Assembly (NCBI RefSeq): GCF_030253575.1
Contig: NC_080561.1
Coordinates: forward strand, 4,269,001-4,333,000
From: Rhododendron vialii
Lineage: Eukaryota > Streptophyta > Magnoliopsida > Ericales > Ericaceae
Direction: 5' to 3'
DNA: 64,000 bases
The notes below the pieces were generated by a model. The model saw only the letters and a program-made list of their open reading frames with translations, did no database searches and had not been told where the DNA came from. Below are positions 22,294-35,400 of the stretch, piece after piece. Positions within the stretch are counted from its first letter, which is position 1. Each line of letters opens with the position of its first letter. Both the position numbers and the translations under genes were made by a program.

Positions 22294-22990
22294 CTGCGTT
22301 ATTACAGTGGCTGAGTTCTTTTCATCTCTATTATCTGAGAAGTGGAGTGTTCTAAAAAAAATCTAACTTCCTATCGTTCTAGCAGCGACATCAGTATTTC
22401 CGGCATCTATATACCGACAAATGTCAACTCCTGGTTTCTCATTGGAACTTATTGCCCAGTTATTATCTACCAGTTCTTAAAGTATAGCTTGCCCACCCAT
22501 CAATACCTTCTTTCTTTATCCCTCACAACAGGGACCGCTGTTACACATTTGGCGACCAAATACCGCTACTAATGAAATATTTAGCAGCTGAAATCTAACA
22601 CTTAAGCAGCCAACAGAAAATGTCGTCGCTGAAACTAAATACTTAGGTGACCAAAACATATTTTGTCGCAAGAAGATTAAAAATAATTGGCAACCAACTC
22701 AAAACTTAGTTGCCGAAACACCAATGCTGGAAGAAGGTCATGAGATTGATTCCCTGTTGTGAGGGATAAAGAAAAAAGGTATTGATGGGTGGGCGAGCTA
22801 TACTTCAAGAACGGGTAGATAATAACTGGGCAATAAGTTCCAATGAGGAACCAGGAGTTGACATTTGTTGGTATATATATGCCGGAAAAACTGATGTCTC
22901 TGTTAGAACGATCGAAAGTTTGATTTTTTTTAGAACACTCCACTTCTCAAATAATAGAGATGAAAAGAACTAAACTACTATAAAAATGCA
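22294..22990. mobile_element. Foldback element (A2)
   Basis: Sister of 4611-5311. Left arm 22294-22530, right arm 22755-22990, loop with GGCGACCAAA repeats. No coding capacity beyond chance frames that run through the arms. Confidence 0.75.
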
Positions 22991-24584
22991 AATAATGGAC
23001 AGTATGAATCCTATATAATGCCATCTACTATGATCCGGTGTGAACCTAGGATTCCAAGCACATTGCACTTACATGTGGCCAAAAACGTAAAAGGGTGGAT
23101 TGGGTGCATAGTGGATCGTAGCAGATGGCAATTATACATTTGTGATGCACAATCCTCAGAAAGAAAGAGAGGGAGAGAAAGCACTTCTATTTCAATCATG
23201 AAGATGAAGTGATTGTTTCAAGAACAGAACTATTGGGAAAATGACAGGGTTGGAATACATATATAGTGGAAGGAGAAATTACTATTTTGAGTACCCAAAA
23301 TAAGGAATGCGATTGAATTGTTCAATCACGTAACGATTAGTCCTAATTCGGTGGATAGAGATCCACGAAAGTATGGACACTTGTTCAAAAGATAAAATAG
23401 GCCCCGTTTTCTAGCACTTTTAGTTTAATATCTATTATAGGTTTATTTGCTTAAAAAAGTTCATAAATGGTATTTGGTATTAAATGTGAATAATTACATA
23501 TTTAGTTTTCTGAGTTTATTTCACCAGAACAATTAATTATTTTAAGTTTCAATTTGTAACTTTATTTGTTTATTTAAAGATGTAAAAATAAATTTTATTA
23601 TGAACTAAATTCAAGAGGGCTACCATTGCCGTTCAAAAAAAAAAAGAGGGCTACCATGTTATTGAGATTGATCTAGACATCTACATGGTAATAATCTATT
23701 TTACTTTTTAACTTTTACTTGTGCTTATAAAAAGTTGCACCAAACACGTTTCCAACTTATTTGAAGTTTTTTAATTAAGTGGGTAATCAAAATAATTATA
23801 ACCTACTAATCTAACTTAGAAGTGAAAACAAACGGAGCTATACTATCTGTACAAAATCCCCTCACATTTGATAGTGAGATAGGTTACAAACATGCTATAG
23901 TGCACCCTAGACCAATTTTTTTTTTTTTATCTAAGGTAAGTAGCAACAGTTGGTCAAATTAATTGCAGTGCATTTCAATAGGTGAATAATAAAAGGCTTG
24001 AAAGTGAAAGACAGAGAGATGTAGTCCTAATTTTAGAACAAATCACTCCTCAAGTTCAATTTTCCCCCTTTTAATAATCTGTAACCATAGTTCTCCCTTT
24101 TCAAGATTAAAAAAAATATTTTTTGGGGATTTATCAAATAAAGATGACGAGACACTTATATATAGACGATCGGTAAAAGAAAAAAGAAAAAAAAAACCTT
24201 TGGTTTAACTGTCCTTTTGGATTGAGTGATTTGGTAAGTAAAGAAAAAGGAATTGGTAGAGTTTCTCACAAATAAAAAAATAAAATAAAACAAATTCATT
24301 TCTCATCACATCCTTTCTTAGGATCCAACTAAGAAAATGCCGAACTACAAAGTGTACGTAGTTCGCTTGAAACCGCCCTCTTTTTAGGGGGCCGGTGTAT
24401 TTGGACTCCTGGAAATTAGGAATGCGACTGAATTGTTCAATCACGTAACGATTAGTCCTAATTCAGTGGATCAAGTACATTCGTGGAATCATTTTTCACG
24501 AGTCTTTGTGCGAATAACTTTCCTCACTTTTAGTAATATCCCCTTAAAAAAAGTAAGAACACTTGTTCGAAAGGTAAAATAGGC
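22991..24584. other. A2/B3 transition; no gene seen
   Basis: Continuous homology to 5312-7283 apart from the missing MITE. AT-rich with homopolymers. It includes the empty MITE target at 23429-23430. Confidence 0.55.
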
Positions 24585-24760
24585 CTATAAATTGCATGCC
24601 TCAATTATGCTTTGGTAATCAAATGGGCCCGATTTGAAAATCTTCAGTTTCTTGTTGCCACTGCTAAGTATATTCGGCGATTGATTTTCACCTGGATAAA
24701 CAACAAATCCATATGAGCCTAGTCCCCAGACATAACCCAAGTATTCAGACCACCTTACAG
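24585..24760 (-). pseudogene. Unidentified terminal coding fragment (B3)
   Basis: Sister of 7284-7463 with the TAG stop kept. It reads WSEYLGYVWGLGSYGFVVYP and ends in IIEACNL. One change gives Arg in place of Ser just before the Trp. Unrecognised; a weak resemblance to transporter C-termini is an inference only. Confidence 0.4.
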
Positions 24761-25260
24761 CCTTGTTAGATTTTTTTTTTTTGAACCGCAACCTTGTTAG
24801 ATTACATTTTCAGCCATACTAACTATTTTCCAATTTTCAAAATTATGCTTTCTTCGTTTCTTTTTGAATAGAAGAAACAGGAAAAAAATGTTTTAGTTGG
24901 GAAATTTTAATTACAGATGGTTAAATTAAATACTCGATTTTTTATTTTGATTTTTTGTTGTTCGTGTAATTGCACTTTAAACCATATTCTTTTTTTACTT
25001 TTTAAATTTCGCTCGACAATTGAGGAAGAGTGGAAAACGTAAATTTTTTTGACAAAGAGATCAAAAAACCACCAAAGAACAAAAGTTTCAAAATATAAAA
25101 AAGTTGCTTTCATGTCTTTGCCTCGTAATTGTTGTGAACTGGATGCTAATATTCTAGAATATTGCGACAATGAATCTATTTATGTTCTCTCAAATCTCGG
25201 GGGCCCCCCTCTTGCCTAACAGTTTCTTATTTCTCGCTCAACTATTATACGTATCTCTCA

Positions 25261-25422
25261 CTCTATTTCTCTATATAGACCGCTGCCGGTACACCCGAAG
25301 GTAGCAAAGGGTACGTTGTTATCTTAATTTTTTCAGCCTCACTCTATTTCTCTATATAGACCGCTGCCGGTACACCGGAAGGTAGCAAAGGGTATGTTGT
25401 TGTCTTAATTTTTTCAGCCTTT
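25261..25422. repeat. 81-bp tandem duplication (B3)
   Basis: Same duplication as 7971-8132, units at 25261 and 25342. Shared by B1 and B3, not by B2. Confidence 0.85.
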
Positions 25423-25497
25423 TCCTTTTCGTTTACTCAGTGATCTTCTATTTACAAATCTGTTTGTGTACGACGGTTTTGGCTCATGCGTTTACAG

Positions 25498-26160
25498 GTT
25501 TCAAGGAGAAATGAAAGGCACGCCATATGTTGCTGGTATAACTTTTGTGATGTTTGGACTGCTGATCATCCTTCACGTGGGAGCTATATACTGGGGAACC
25601 AAAAATACCGAGCATGCTGTTAATTGGGAAGTTGGTTGCTAGATTCTCATGGCCGTTCTGTATGTCCTCAACCTCATATGGAGGCCACACGGTAAAGGAT
25701 TTTGGACATGCTACAACGGTACAATGCTACTGCTACTGATTGCAATTTTTTTTGGCTCTTTGATGGGCACGTAACGGTTGGTGCCTTGGTGGATGTGTGT
25801 GCAATCCTGGCCCAAGACGGGTTGTTTGTAATGCACATTAATTACATTGGACCGGATACCAATGCAGAAGCAGAATAAGACGATGTGGAGAGGGCAAGGC
25901 ACCTTTCATTTTGTCTGAGGAGACAACATTTGAGCAATGCTACTGCTCCATATTAACAACCTTTACAAGAAGTTACTACGGCAATGTATGAACAAGAAGG
26001 AAAAAAGGAACAGAACCGGTGGTTTGTTCGGCAATGTGGCAATGATTAATGCGTTCACCCTACTTTGGTCCATCAACGTCATCCTCCAGATCTCGTACAA
26101 AATCGCTTGCGTATCTATTGAATGGATGTTGGTATTCGAATTCGATAGTAGAAGAATTGG
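25498..26160 (+). pseudogene. Decayed multi-pass membrane protein, copy B3
   Basis: Sister of 8208-9001. ATG at 25511 opens MKGTPYVAGITFVMFGLLII. The TAG at 25640-25642 is shared with B1, so that nonsense mutation predates the split of B1 and B3. The same frameshifted downstream frames follow. A deletion of about 345 bp removes the sequence equivalent to 8870-9215, joining GAAGAATTGGT directly to ACAGAATTACGAA. Family not recognised. Confidence 0.55.
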
Positions 26161-26871
26161 TACAGAATTACGAAACTAAAGTACAGAATTACGAAGCAGA
26201 CAACAACTGCCATTCACACCATTACCATCTGTTGAGCTCTACTTGCATATCAGCTTCAGAAATAGGAAGCCTAGGAGGGCATCCATCAATTACACAACCA
26301 ACACCACCACCATGAGATTCTCCAAATGTGGTAACACGGAAGTAAGTTCCAAATGTATTCCCAGCTGCCTGTATTACTGCGAATCAAATATGAAAGAGAC
26401 GAACGTTTGAGTATCCAAATACTTGATCATACAGTAAGATGAGCTTTTGATCATATGTTGATCTCCATTGAGGAGAGACCAGAATTTCAATAGAAGCTTG
26501 CCAAGTTCCCCTAATTGCACTTGTTCTGAGTGTGCAGTGTTTTTGACATTTTCAACCCAGGAGAATTTTAGCCCTATTGGCTTAAAATCACAAAAAATAA
26601 GACGCTACTCAAATCATCAAATCATGTTGCTTTTCTTGTGCTCAAATATGTTGGTAAAACGTGATACTGATACCAGTAGCCCATGCTGCCATTTAAAATG
26701 TGTAGCATGTTCCAAAGTTTATTGCAAATGTTCTTATACAAGCCTGTAAGTTAAACTGATACAAAACCAATTCAACAGAGTTCAGTGGAAGGCTGCGATC
26801 TCCACACATACGCATGACTTCATATGTTTGTGATCAATTTTTTAAACCTCAAAGGGTTCAGCTAAACCCCC

Positions 26872-27090
26872 CGAAGCTAATCAAGTTGTGGATTGCCTTG
26901 CTTGTCTGGGGTCACAACAAGAAGATGAAGAATTGTTTGTCATTGAGGCTATTCCGTTTGCGGCGAGGGAATTTGTCCTTGCGGATTCCGTGGGGGTTGG
27001 CCATCTTATTTTAGAATGGTTTGTATTTGTTACTCGTAGTATGACTCGCTTTCGCTGGTGTTATATAATATTTCCATTTGACAAAAAAAA
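26872..27090 (+). mobile_element. 5'-truncated LINE insertion (B3)
   Basis: Orthologous to the insertion at 9928-10149: same 5' truncation point, same RNase H reading (VADCLACLGSQQEDEELFV) and the same AACCCCC flanks. Shared insertion by descent. Confidence 0.85.
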
Positions 27091-27273
27091 AACCCCCTCA
27101 CACTATGCTAGCGCCGTGCATGACCAAAAATATCTCCATGTACACTAGGAAAATCCGTCGACTGGCCGAGCATAGATTTGGTTTGGCAAGCACTTACGAG
27201 TTTTTTTATATAGAGCGATAGAGAGATTTCAGGTTTCAATCTCGAGGAATCGTCAATTTCAGTTCCAAGTAGG

Positions 27274-27500
27274 GGTGCAAATGAGCCGAGCTTTATAGTA
27301 TTTGAGCTCGGCTCGTTTAGTAAGCGTGCAAAAAACACGAGCTCGAGCCCAGGTTAATTTACCTCACAAGCCTCTTTAATTTAAACGAGCTGAGCCGAGC
27401 TTTTGAGTCTTTAGCTCAGCCTAAAACTACTCGAGCTCGGCTCGACTACTAAGAGAGCCGAGCCAAGTCACAAGCAGCTGGGTTCATTTTGCAGCTCTAG
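27274..27500. repeat. GAGCTCGGCTCG palindromic-module repeat (B3)
   Basis: Sister of 10386-10612 with the same spacing of GAGCTCGGCTCG and GAGCCGAGC modules. It lies in the intron of the chorismate synthase fragment. Confidence 0.65.
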
Positions 27501-28450
27501 TTCTGAGGTTGCTTACCATAGGACTTAGACCCGAAAAAAATTCGTGAGTGCGAGAATTGAGAGCGCGAGCGAATGGACTATTGGAAGGATCATTTGACGA
27601 ATTGAATTAATCAAAAATTCACCGAGCTTCTTGAAGCGGGATCGAGGACTAGAGAATTTGAGGGCTGGAGAAGGGAGCTTGAGGTGACCGCGCCCTTGCA
27701 AAGATCGGTAGTCCGACGAGGATTGGGCGGAGAGGAATTGTTTGGTGGGGAGGGAAGAATTCGCCATGTTCTTGACCGACCTCAGCCCAACAGAAATTAG
27801 ATACCGTACTAGAGAAAAAGCGGAAAAAACTACAATCGAAACCAAATTAGTTTATCGGTTTATTTGTCTTTATTCAAAAAAAAAAAAAAGGTTTCAATTG
27901 TAATTTTTTACTTTTTAAATTCTTCTTCTCATGACAAAGCAATAATCCAAAAAAAATCGACAAAAAAACTATCAAATGCAAGGTTTTTTTGAATAAAGAC
28001 AAAAAAATAAGCCATTTAGCTTATTAGATCTCAATAGTTCTATCTGTCTTTTTTTTTTTAATTGTTGTAAGCTTTGAGTTTAGTTTTCAATTTTTACATA
28101 TATTATTCATATTCAAGAGAAGAACTTTAAAACAGAATATTACGATCAAAAGCACAAAATAAAAAAGTTCGCTTACGACAGTAAAATAATTTGAACTTTT
28201 TTTTTTCAATTTTGATTTATATTTTTATGCTCTTTCTATTATTCTCCTCGAGATAAATATCTATCCTCCCGGCATTAATAACTATCTTCCCAATTCAAAC
28301 ACCTTTTTTGAATTATGATCTCCTTTCAAATAATCTCTTTCACCTGAAAAAAGAAAGAAAGACTTGTACCCATTATCCTAAGGAAAATAAGTAGTTATTT
28401 TTTGAATAAATATTTATTTTTTAAATTAAATGTGATGTATTATAAGAGAA

Positions 28451-30986
28451 CTAGTGTATGCCCGTGCCTGAAGGCACGGCACGAACAATCAGTACACGCA
28501 AATAAATTTTGAACCCACGTGCAATATATCAATCACTGCCCAACAAATCCAACTATGCGGAAAATAATAACCCAAGCATATTCATTGACATATTTAACTT
28601 GAATGAGCAAATAAAGAACAAACAATTTTCCAATCCCTAGAGATTGTGCCCCTGCCTGAAGGCATGATGCAACACGTTCTCAACAAATGAGTCTATGCTT
28701 GAAAGCGCTTATTAATTAAAAGGCATTAACCTAATATAAAAGTTTCTAGCACTATCAACAATAAAATTACCTACTTTTAATAAAAAATATTACGTAGGAA
28801 TCAAAACCGTTTCGAAGCTGCTATTCCAATCACAAACATTAACTAAGTCGATCAAAACGTATTCAATGTCAGTAAAGACTAATGAATTCAGTACATAGAG
28901 GGGGCCATCCCCCTTAAATTCGAAGCCACCATAATTGATGTAGCACTTAACAGCTACCAACAATAAAAAAAATAGAATGCTAGCCAACAATATAAGAAGA
29001 AGAAGATAGAATGTGAGTCATTCGGAAAAGGATAGCCAACAGTATGACCTTCACCACCACCTTCTATCTCTAGATACGTGCATATTAAATCTAAACGTTG
29101 GTGCAAAACACTAACGTTAAAGTAAAAACACTAATTTCAACCGGGGTGCGTAGTAGAAAAAAATTGTTCAGAAACACAATAAAACACTAACTTTGAGGGC
29201 TCTCTCAAAAAACACAATCATCACCTCCTTTCTGCTACCATATAAAGTAAAAAAGAGTTTATCAAAAATAATTAGGAACTATAGCTGAAATTGAAAATAA
29301 ACTATAAAAGTCAAAGTAAACTAACAAAACCATAATTTGGATAAACTAAAAGCATCTCTCTAGCTATATGTCTGATGAGGACTTTTACTCGATACCATCA
29401 TAAAGATGCTTCAGGAAATCAATAATTGCAACAGGTCCTTGAATCAATTTAAAAAAACTCAAATCGATAAGGAAATTGTAAGTCTAAGTGATTTAAAGAA
29501 AGTTTGAATTGCTAGTAATTAGGAATCAAATAATAAGCTTTGGTTGCCGTTTTTCTATACCATCTATAGAAACATGGAGCAAGAGATCTTTACTCAAGCT
29601 AAAGGAATTTGAATTGCCAATCGATTTTGCTTATTCCAAATTGTTAAGGAAATTGTAAGCCAAGTAATTTTGCTTATTCCAAACGGATCTTGAATCAATT
29701 TAAAAAAACTCAAAACGATATTTTTGGCTGCAGTCCTTGTTAATTAGCAGTAGAGGTGGTCTTTATCAAAGTAGAAGTAATATTGTTTGATGAAGAAGAG
29801 AATCTCTTCTATGCACGTGCGTTTTTAAAAATTATCACGACTTTGATTTATGATCAGTTGACCCAATCGTGCGATTAGAAATCTTACCATGCGATGCTGT
29901 GCCATTCAAATTTATCTCCCTCAATGCTCCAGCGTACACCTCATCGGTTGAACTTGAGTATGCACCCCTATCGTTTAACATTATCATTATTAAAAAAATA
30001 CTTCATGGTAACTGGTAAGCAAGACTTGATTAAAAAGAAGTATTGGGTGATGGATATTAGTATCTTCACGAATAAGCTTTTTGTTGAGTGGGACCCTTGA
30101 CCTAACATGGCGTGCTTGTTTGGACATCTCAGTATCGGTGTGGCATACAGATAATGGCCGCTTTCGATTGCGTCGGACAACATTAGGATTAACATTCTTA
30201 TTATTCATTCTGTAAGCGGGACAAAAAAAATAAAGATACTAAAAATTTCGGAGAGAAAACGAAGATACTCAAAAAAAGAAACGAAAAAGAATAGACTCGG
30301 AAGCCCACTAACCTGAAGTGGTTTGAAGTAGCGGCGTCGGCGGTAGAAAGGTCGGGGGTTGAAAACTTGATATACTTTGTTGGTTCTATAGTTTCACCCA
30401 AAAAATTCGTTTCTATGTATAGAGGTATAAAATCATAGGAATTAGCTTTTATGGAACCTACCTAATTGATACAGCCTACGTACCTAACCGGAATTCAGCA
30501 ATTTAGATTTATTTTAGGAATCAATTAAGCTTTGAATTGCTAGTAATTAAGAATCAAATAATAAGCTTTGGTTTCCGTTTTTCTATACCATCTATAGAAA
30601 CATGGAGCAAGAGATCTTTACTCAAGCTAAAACCCGAAATTTGAATTGTTAACTATTTTGTAACTATTTTGGGAATAAAATAAGCTTTGATTGCCGTTTG
30701 GAATCAATTGAAGGTTTGATTGTGTTCCTTTTCAATATTTCAAACTTACAAATTTTTGTAATATTAGATTACCATGATTGATTAGGATATTTCAATTCAA
30801 ATGAGCTCCTTTTTTGGTCTTGAAGTTTTCGATATTTACCAAACTTCCATGTTGTAGAAGGAAAGATGAAAACAAATCTAAACCGTCATATTTGTTTGTA
30901 TGGGTAGATAAATTTTGGACAGGGATAAATCTGAATCGTTGAGAAAGAATATTCTGTAAGATACCCGTCCTGTTTTATAATATAGA
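28451..30986 (-). mobile_element. Non-autonomous Helitron, 2.5 kb
   Basis: Read on the minus strand the element starts TCTATATTATAAAA at 30986 and ends CATACACTAG at 28451. Just before CTAG is a hairpin with stem CCGTGCC and GGCACGG around loop TTCA. It sits exactly between a host A (30987) and host T (28450), with no target duplication. These are the four marks of a Helitron: 5' TC, 3' CTRR, a subterminal hairpin and A/T insertion. The equivalent place in the B2/A2 joint (between 17814 and 17815) is uninterrupted. No Rep or helicase frame is visible, so it depends on another element. Short open frames inside (for example 28790-28990 minus) are not recognised. Confidence 0.9.
29504..30632. 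repeat. 100-bp direct repeats inside the Helitron
   Basis: The segment starting TTGAATTGCTAGTAATTA occurs at 29504-29603 and again at 30532-30632. Both contain CTATACCATCTATAGAAACA. A shorter motif (GAATCAATTTAAAAAAACTC) also recurs at about 29442 and 29694. This points to internal duplication in the element's history. Confidence 0.75.
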
Positions 30987-31065
30987 TGACTTGTCTAGTA
31001 AGACATGAAATAAAAGTAGTTAAAAAATAAGAAACTTGACGGAACGTATTCAAAGCTACTGCATG

Positions 31066-31400
31066 TCAACCTATTACCCGATGAAGTAGTTCTGTAACAA
31101 TTTATCCCCCCTATGGTGACGGCAAGAAAAACCCAAGCTACACAGAGCTCGTGCAATTGATTGCAGTGGGTGTGAGTGTAACAAAATTATGGTGTTTACT
31201 GTTGGATCTAATTCTTTGTTTGTTTGTTTGTTTATCTACTTGCGCACAGGTTTTTGATGGCGCCGTTGGTGACATTGCATGCCATCATCATGAACAGGAC
31301 AAAGAAAACGGCATCACAACGAAGAAAAACTGGCATCCCAACAAGATTGACACCCCAGCTCTCGACAATCATTTGCCTTAAGACCCAAAAAGTTGGTGAT
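31066..31400 (+). pseudogene. Glutamate receptor-like exon fragment, copy A3
   Basis: Third copy of the two GLR exons, lying just beyond the 3' end of the intact PTPMT1-like gene. The first exon is damaged here: a TAA interrupts the LPDEVVL stretch and extra C bases near 31105-31112 shift the frame. The GTGAGT donor (31172) and the [10 protein letters not shown] exon start (31250) remain. This position next to PTPMT1 is probably where the fragment sat before the array formed. Confidence 0.75.
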
Positions 31401-32436
31401 CGAGGAACCAGACTCCAGACGTTATGTGCTTATCTTGTAAGTTTTATCTTTACACTCTTATCGGTAACGGTTTTTGGTTCCTAAAGAGCGGAACAGGGCG
31501 CTTTGCGCAATTGAAACCAAAGGTCTCTAGTTTTCTGATCCGCACACTAAAATAATTTTCTCAGCATAAAGAAAAAAAGAACAGGATTTTTTATTAATAG
31601 GACAAATGAAGAGTACAACGTAAAGGTTACACCTCAAACAAGAGCAATGCAAGGTACCCAAACAAATTACCCAGAAAGTATCCCGAAAAGGGAAATCAAG
31701 GGTCCAGATTCGCTCAAAAGATGATCCGGACCCGCGGGGTACTTTCTCGGTAAGTTTTTTGGGTACCTAGCAATAATGAAAAAAACAGCAAAAGAAACTC
31801 ATCACACCTATCAAAAAAATAAAAAGAGCAGGAATAATCCCAACTAAAAGGACCTGTTTAGCGGTTTAGGAGCTATGGGTTCAATGCAAGATGTCCATCA
31901 GCAAATGTATGCGTTCCTACCCATCTATATATAAGCTTGGCATGCGTTTTTTTTTTTTAAACAGCAAACAGAAATAGGAGAATAATAACTGGAAATTGCA
32001 ACCGCACGGTCTCTTGGTTGGAGTTGTATAAGTATTTTGTTGCAGGAAAACAAGGCATGTGACAGTAGCTGAAAATCGCAACCTATCTCTTGGTTGGAGT
32101 TGTACAGACACGATTCAGAAAATGCACAACATGTATCTTTGATGACAGCTTGGGCCTGGAAATGGCCTGACAACACTTCACGAGGAACTTGATTTCAAAA
32201 TCGCAAAATATAAACTGATGCAAAGAGTCATCTACAGATAGATTTGCAGGTTGTACTGTGCAATCATTACATAACGATTCAACTGGGCAACAAATCAAAT
32301 TCCCCTCTTGGCAATTATTCAGCATCTTTCTCTCCGTTAAACACAAGATTACCGGAAACATGGAAATAGGTTACTTTGCTTTATGCTATTTCCACCAACA
32401 CTGTACAAGCAACCGCCTTAACTACTACGGATGCCT

Positions 32437-35400
32437 TTAGGCCTTAGCAAGCACGTGCCTCTCAGTCAGCTGCCTAGGAACAGGTCCACAACCACCGGAG
32501 ACTCTCAAAGAAGCGAAGAGACAGGAAAGCCTTGCAATCATTGGGTTAGACCTAGCCATTCTCGGGACAATTGCCAACTCCTTTTTGTGATCTTCATCAC
32601 CAGAGCTACGGTAGCCTTCTAAATCGGCTTTCGTAATCAAAACTGCATCCCCAGAGGAGGGAGAGTGAGGAGTAGAAGCTAATAGGTGCTGCTTGTATTC
32701 TTGGACTGCCTGCTTATCAAAAGCCATCTATGTCAAGCCAAGAACAAAAATGAAAAGCCAAATTATTGATCATGGATTATTTGTTACTTAACCTAAAGGT
32801 TGAAGATCTCACCTACTGAAACAAAAATTACCAGATTTCCTAGTGTTCAAAATGTGGATTTTAAATAAAGGAATTCGACACATTATTCAATTAAGAGTAG
32901 CTGAAATTTAGATTCGAAACGTTGAGTTTGGAAGCCGTGTCATGACAGATTTGGAATAAGTATATACCATGAATGATTCTAAAACCTTATCATGCTAAGT
33001 ATTGTAGGCATACAAGATCCTAATAACTAGACCTCATAAATTATTGTTGAAATTAAAGCATCTAGTCTGTTCATTTGTAATTCAAATCTATCCAAACAGA
33101 CCCTTGAAGTTCCAGTGCAAGAAAACCTTACCAAAAATACCTTAGTACACCATTCCCCTCCTTCCTCTATTATTTTCTTTCTAAAATCGTTGAGAATGAA
33201 ATGAAACCATTTCACCCCAAAATCCATGCAGTACGAATGCACTTCAAATACGCTCCACATTTTCTTGATCACTTTTGCCAGTTGGGAAAGGTTCCAAATT
33301 GACGTAGTGTACAAAATGATTTCATAAAATCTCCTTCGACTTTACATTACTAGATAGTGATCTGATTACTTACCTTCCACTGTGACGGAGCCAAAAGCAC
33401 TCGAGGTCGTCTAGAACGCACGTATTCCAGGGCATCAGCAGGAGACATCTGCTTATACTCCACCTAAGAAGTGTGAAAACAAATGAGTAATATCTATTTC
33501 AAGATGATCTACCAGGAGTTAAGGCACTTAGAGCAACCAGACAGGCAAATTGTAACCACAGGACATTACAAGATAGCAAAGCACAATGGTTGTGCTCCTT
33601 CCCCGCCCAGCTTTACAGTGGACATAAGTAGTCCTCCCACAAGATGAATTCTCTGCATCCAAAAAAGATGAAAATCATACATCATCATTCATCAAGCAAG
33701 AGAGTTTATGATCCAAGTAGCTGAAACAAGTTTAAAGAAGCTCCACTTACTGTGAATGAAATCAACAGCCCGATTAATATCGACAAATGAAGGAGCAAAG
33801 AGGTAGTCTCTCGTGGGAATGACCAAATGGTCTATCCCATGGGCCTACAGCCAGGGAAAAAAATAATGAGGATCGAAACTAGAAAAACGTAAATTAAACC
33901 TATATGAATCCACCTTCAACATACTTATACTCTCATCATAAATATTGTTCAGAGAGGAAACAGAAGCCCTGCTATGCAAATTTACCGCAAAAGCCTTCAA
34001 GTATCAGTACCAGATATTTGCTTCTCACACTGTGATTAAAGACAGCTGATAGATCGTTTCCCACCAAGAAACCAGCCTGTCATGCCTGCACCCTCCCCAA
34101 CCAAATCCTAATGAAGAGGGTTACTCTTGCTACCCCATCAACAAGAGAAGATCTTAGCATTTGAGTATTGATGTCTCCAGCCCACCCCTGAAGACTTTAA
34201 ACTGAAAAAAGCACACATCTTTTTTGCGAAGTAGAAAATAAGAGTCGGCTATAGTAGGATACTAATATCCAGGTAAATGTCAGCTCCTATTTGTTATATC
34301 AGGTACACAAAGCAGGGCAATGCCAACTAGTGTGTCCTCTTATTCCTGATGTAATAAGCCAATTGTTAAAACATCGAAGTCCAAGAATGCAAATGCATCA
34401 TCATAAATGCTACAACTAGTCAACGGCATACCACCCGGGAAAAAAAAAAAACCAAAAAAAGACTGACAAGGGCAGAAATGACTCACATGGTACAATGAAG
34501 TCGAAACCAATGTTTCATAAGGCTCATTAAGGGTGATGACACCACCAACACCAAGTAGCTTCAAACGTGGAACATCCTTAGGGAATGGAACCGCCCCCAA
34601 CAATAGATACTGATTACAAACCAAAAAAGAATAAAACAGGAATCAATAATCTTGTTCCCTTTAAGCTCTCTTTCTATATCCGTAACAAGAACACTGACAA
34701 AATTAAATGTAACGTAGTTGCATTGGTCAAATTCTAATAGAGGTTTTTATTTTTCTCTAATCTACTATAACAGAATTCCAAGAGTCAAATACTCCAATGT
34801 CCTTTATTGTGAGAGGACAAAGTCAAACCCAGCCACGCTTGTTTTGACTTGTACTGACTTATACGGTGGTTGTGGCTTGAGGTCATTCATAGACACTGAA
34901 AGGACGTCTCTAACTCTGCATCCATAAAGTCCAATGATACTTGTTGACTGGAGAAAAAGTCGGATGCTTAAATTACAGGGATCAAAGTAGAGCATGAGCC
35001 CAAGCTGCCCAACAAGTACGAGAATAGTGTGTACCTTCCCTCGATCTACATGTCTTTGTAGTTGGTCCTCCTATTATTGTTTCTTGGCTTCGAGGTGAAG
35101 TCTTATCACATTTCAGATACTCTAGCGTCTAGAATTTCCCAAATCGATTGTGATCACAAATGAATAATGATCTCCACATGGTATTCCCCAATGTGCAGGG
35201 CATAGCATCCTGATGATTTGTGTTTTCCATGTAATAAAAGCACATGAGGCAGTTATAACTGGTTATGAGATCAACCATTATGCTTATGAGGATGCCTACA
35301 CTCTGCACACCGGGAAAAATTCTCAGAGAACAAATCTCAATCCATCTTGGAGCTTCAAGACGCCAGAGTAGCCTCCAAGCCAAGCAATCCTAAACAGACA

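Larger units (their letters stand above)
26226..27767 (-). pseudogene. Chorismate synthase exons 1-2, copy B3
   Basis: Exon 1 (27767-27623) reads MANSSLPTKQFLSAQSSSDY and on to RFKKL with a CTCG|GTGAAT donor. Exon 2 (26376-26226) follows a GCAG acceptor in phase and reads [38 protein letters not shown] and [11 protein letters not shown]. Residues TTFGESH and MQVEL agree better with known plant chorismate synthases than the B1 copy. The last codon start has changed (AGATG before the GT). Both exons are open and splice-competent, but later exons are absent. The intron holds the same LINE and GAGCTCGGCTCG repeat as in B1. Confidence 0.88.
1..32930. repeat. Tandem mosaic array of gene fragments, A1-B1-B2-A2-B3-A3
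   Basis: Long stretches recur nearly base for base. Block A starts at 1, 17893 and 31066. Block B starts near 6310, 11265 and 23597. A1 runs directly into B1, and A2 into B3 across the same sequence. B1 stops near 11256 and is followed at once by the start of B2, so the tail of B plus a whole A is missing there. B2 runs through 17880 into A2. A3 ends near 32930, inside the last intron of the intact PTPMT1-like gene, just after GTTGAGTT. The A1 to A2 offset is 17892 bp and A2 to A3 is 13173 bp. The layout fits unequal exchange between direct repeats. Each unit carries exons of several unrelated genes on both strands. An assembly artefact is unlikely because the copies differ by many substitutions, indels and private insertions. 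Confidence 0.9.
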
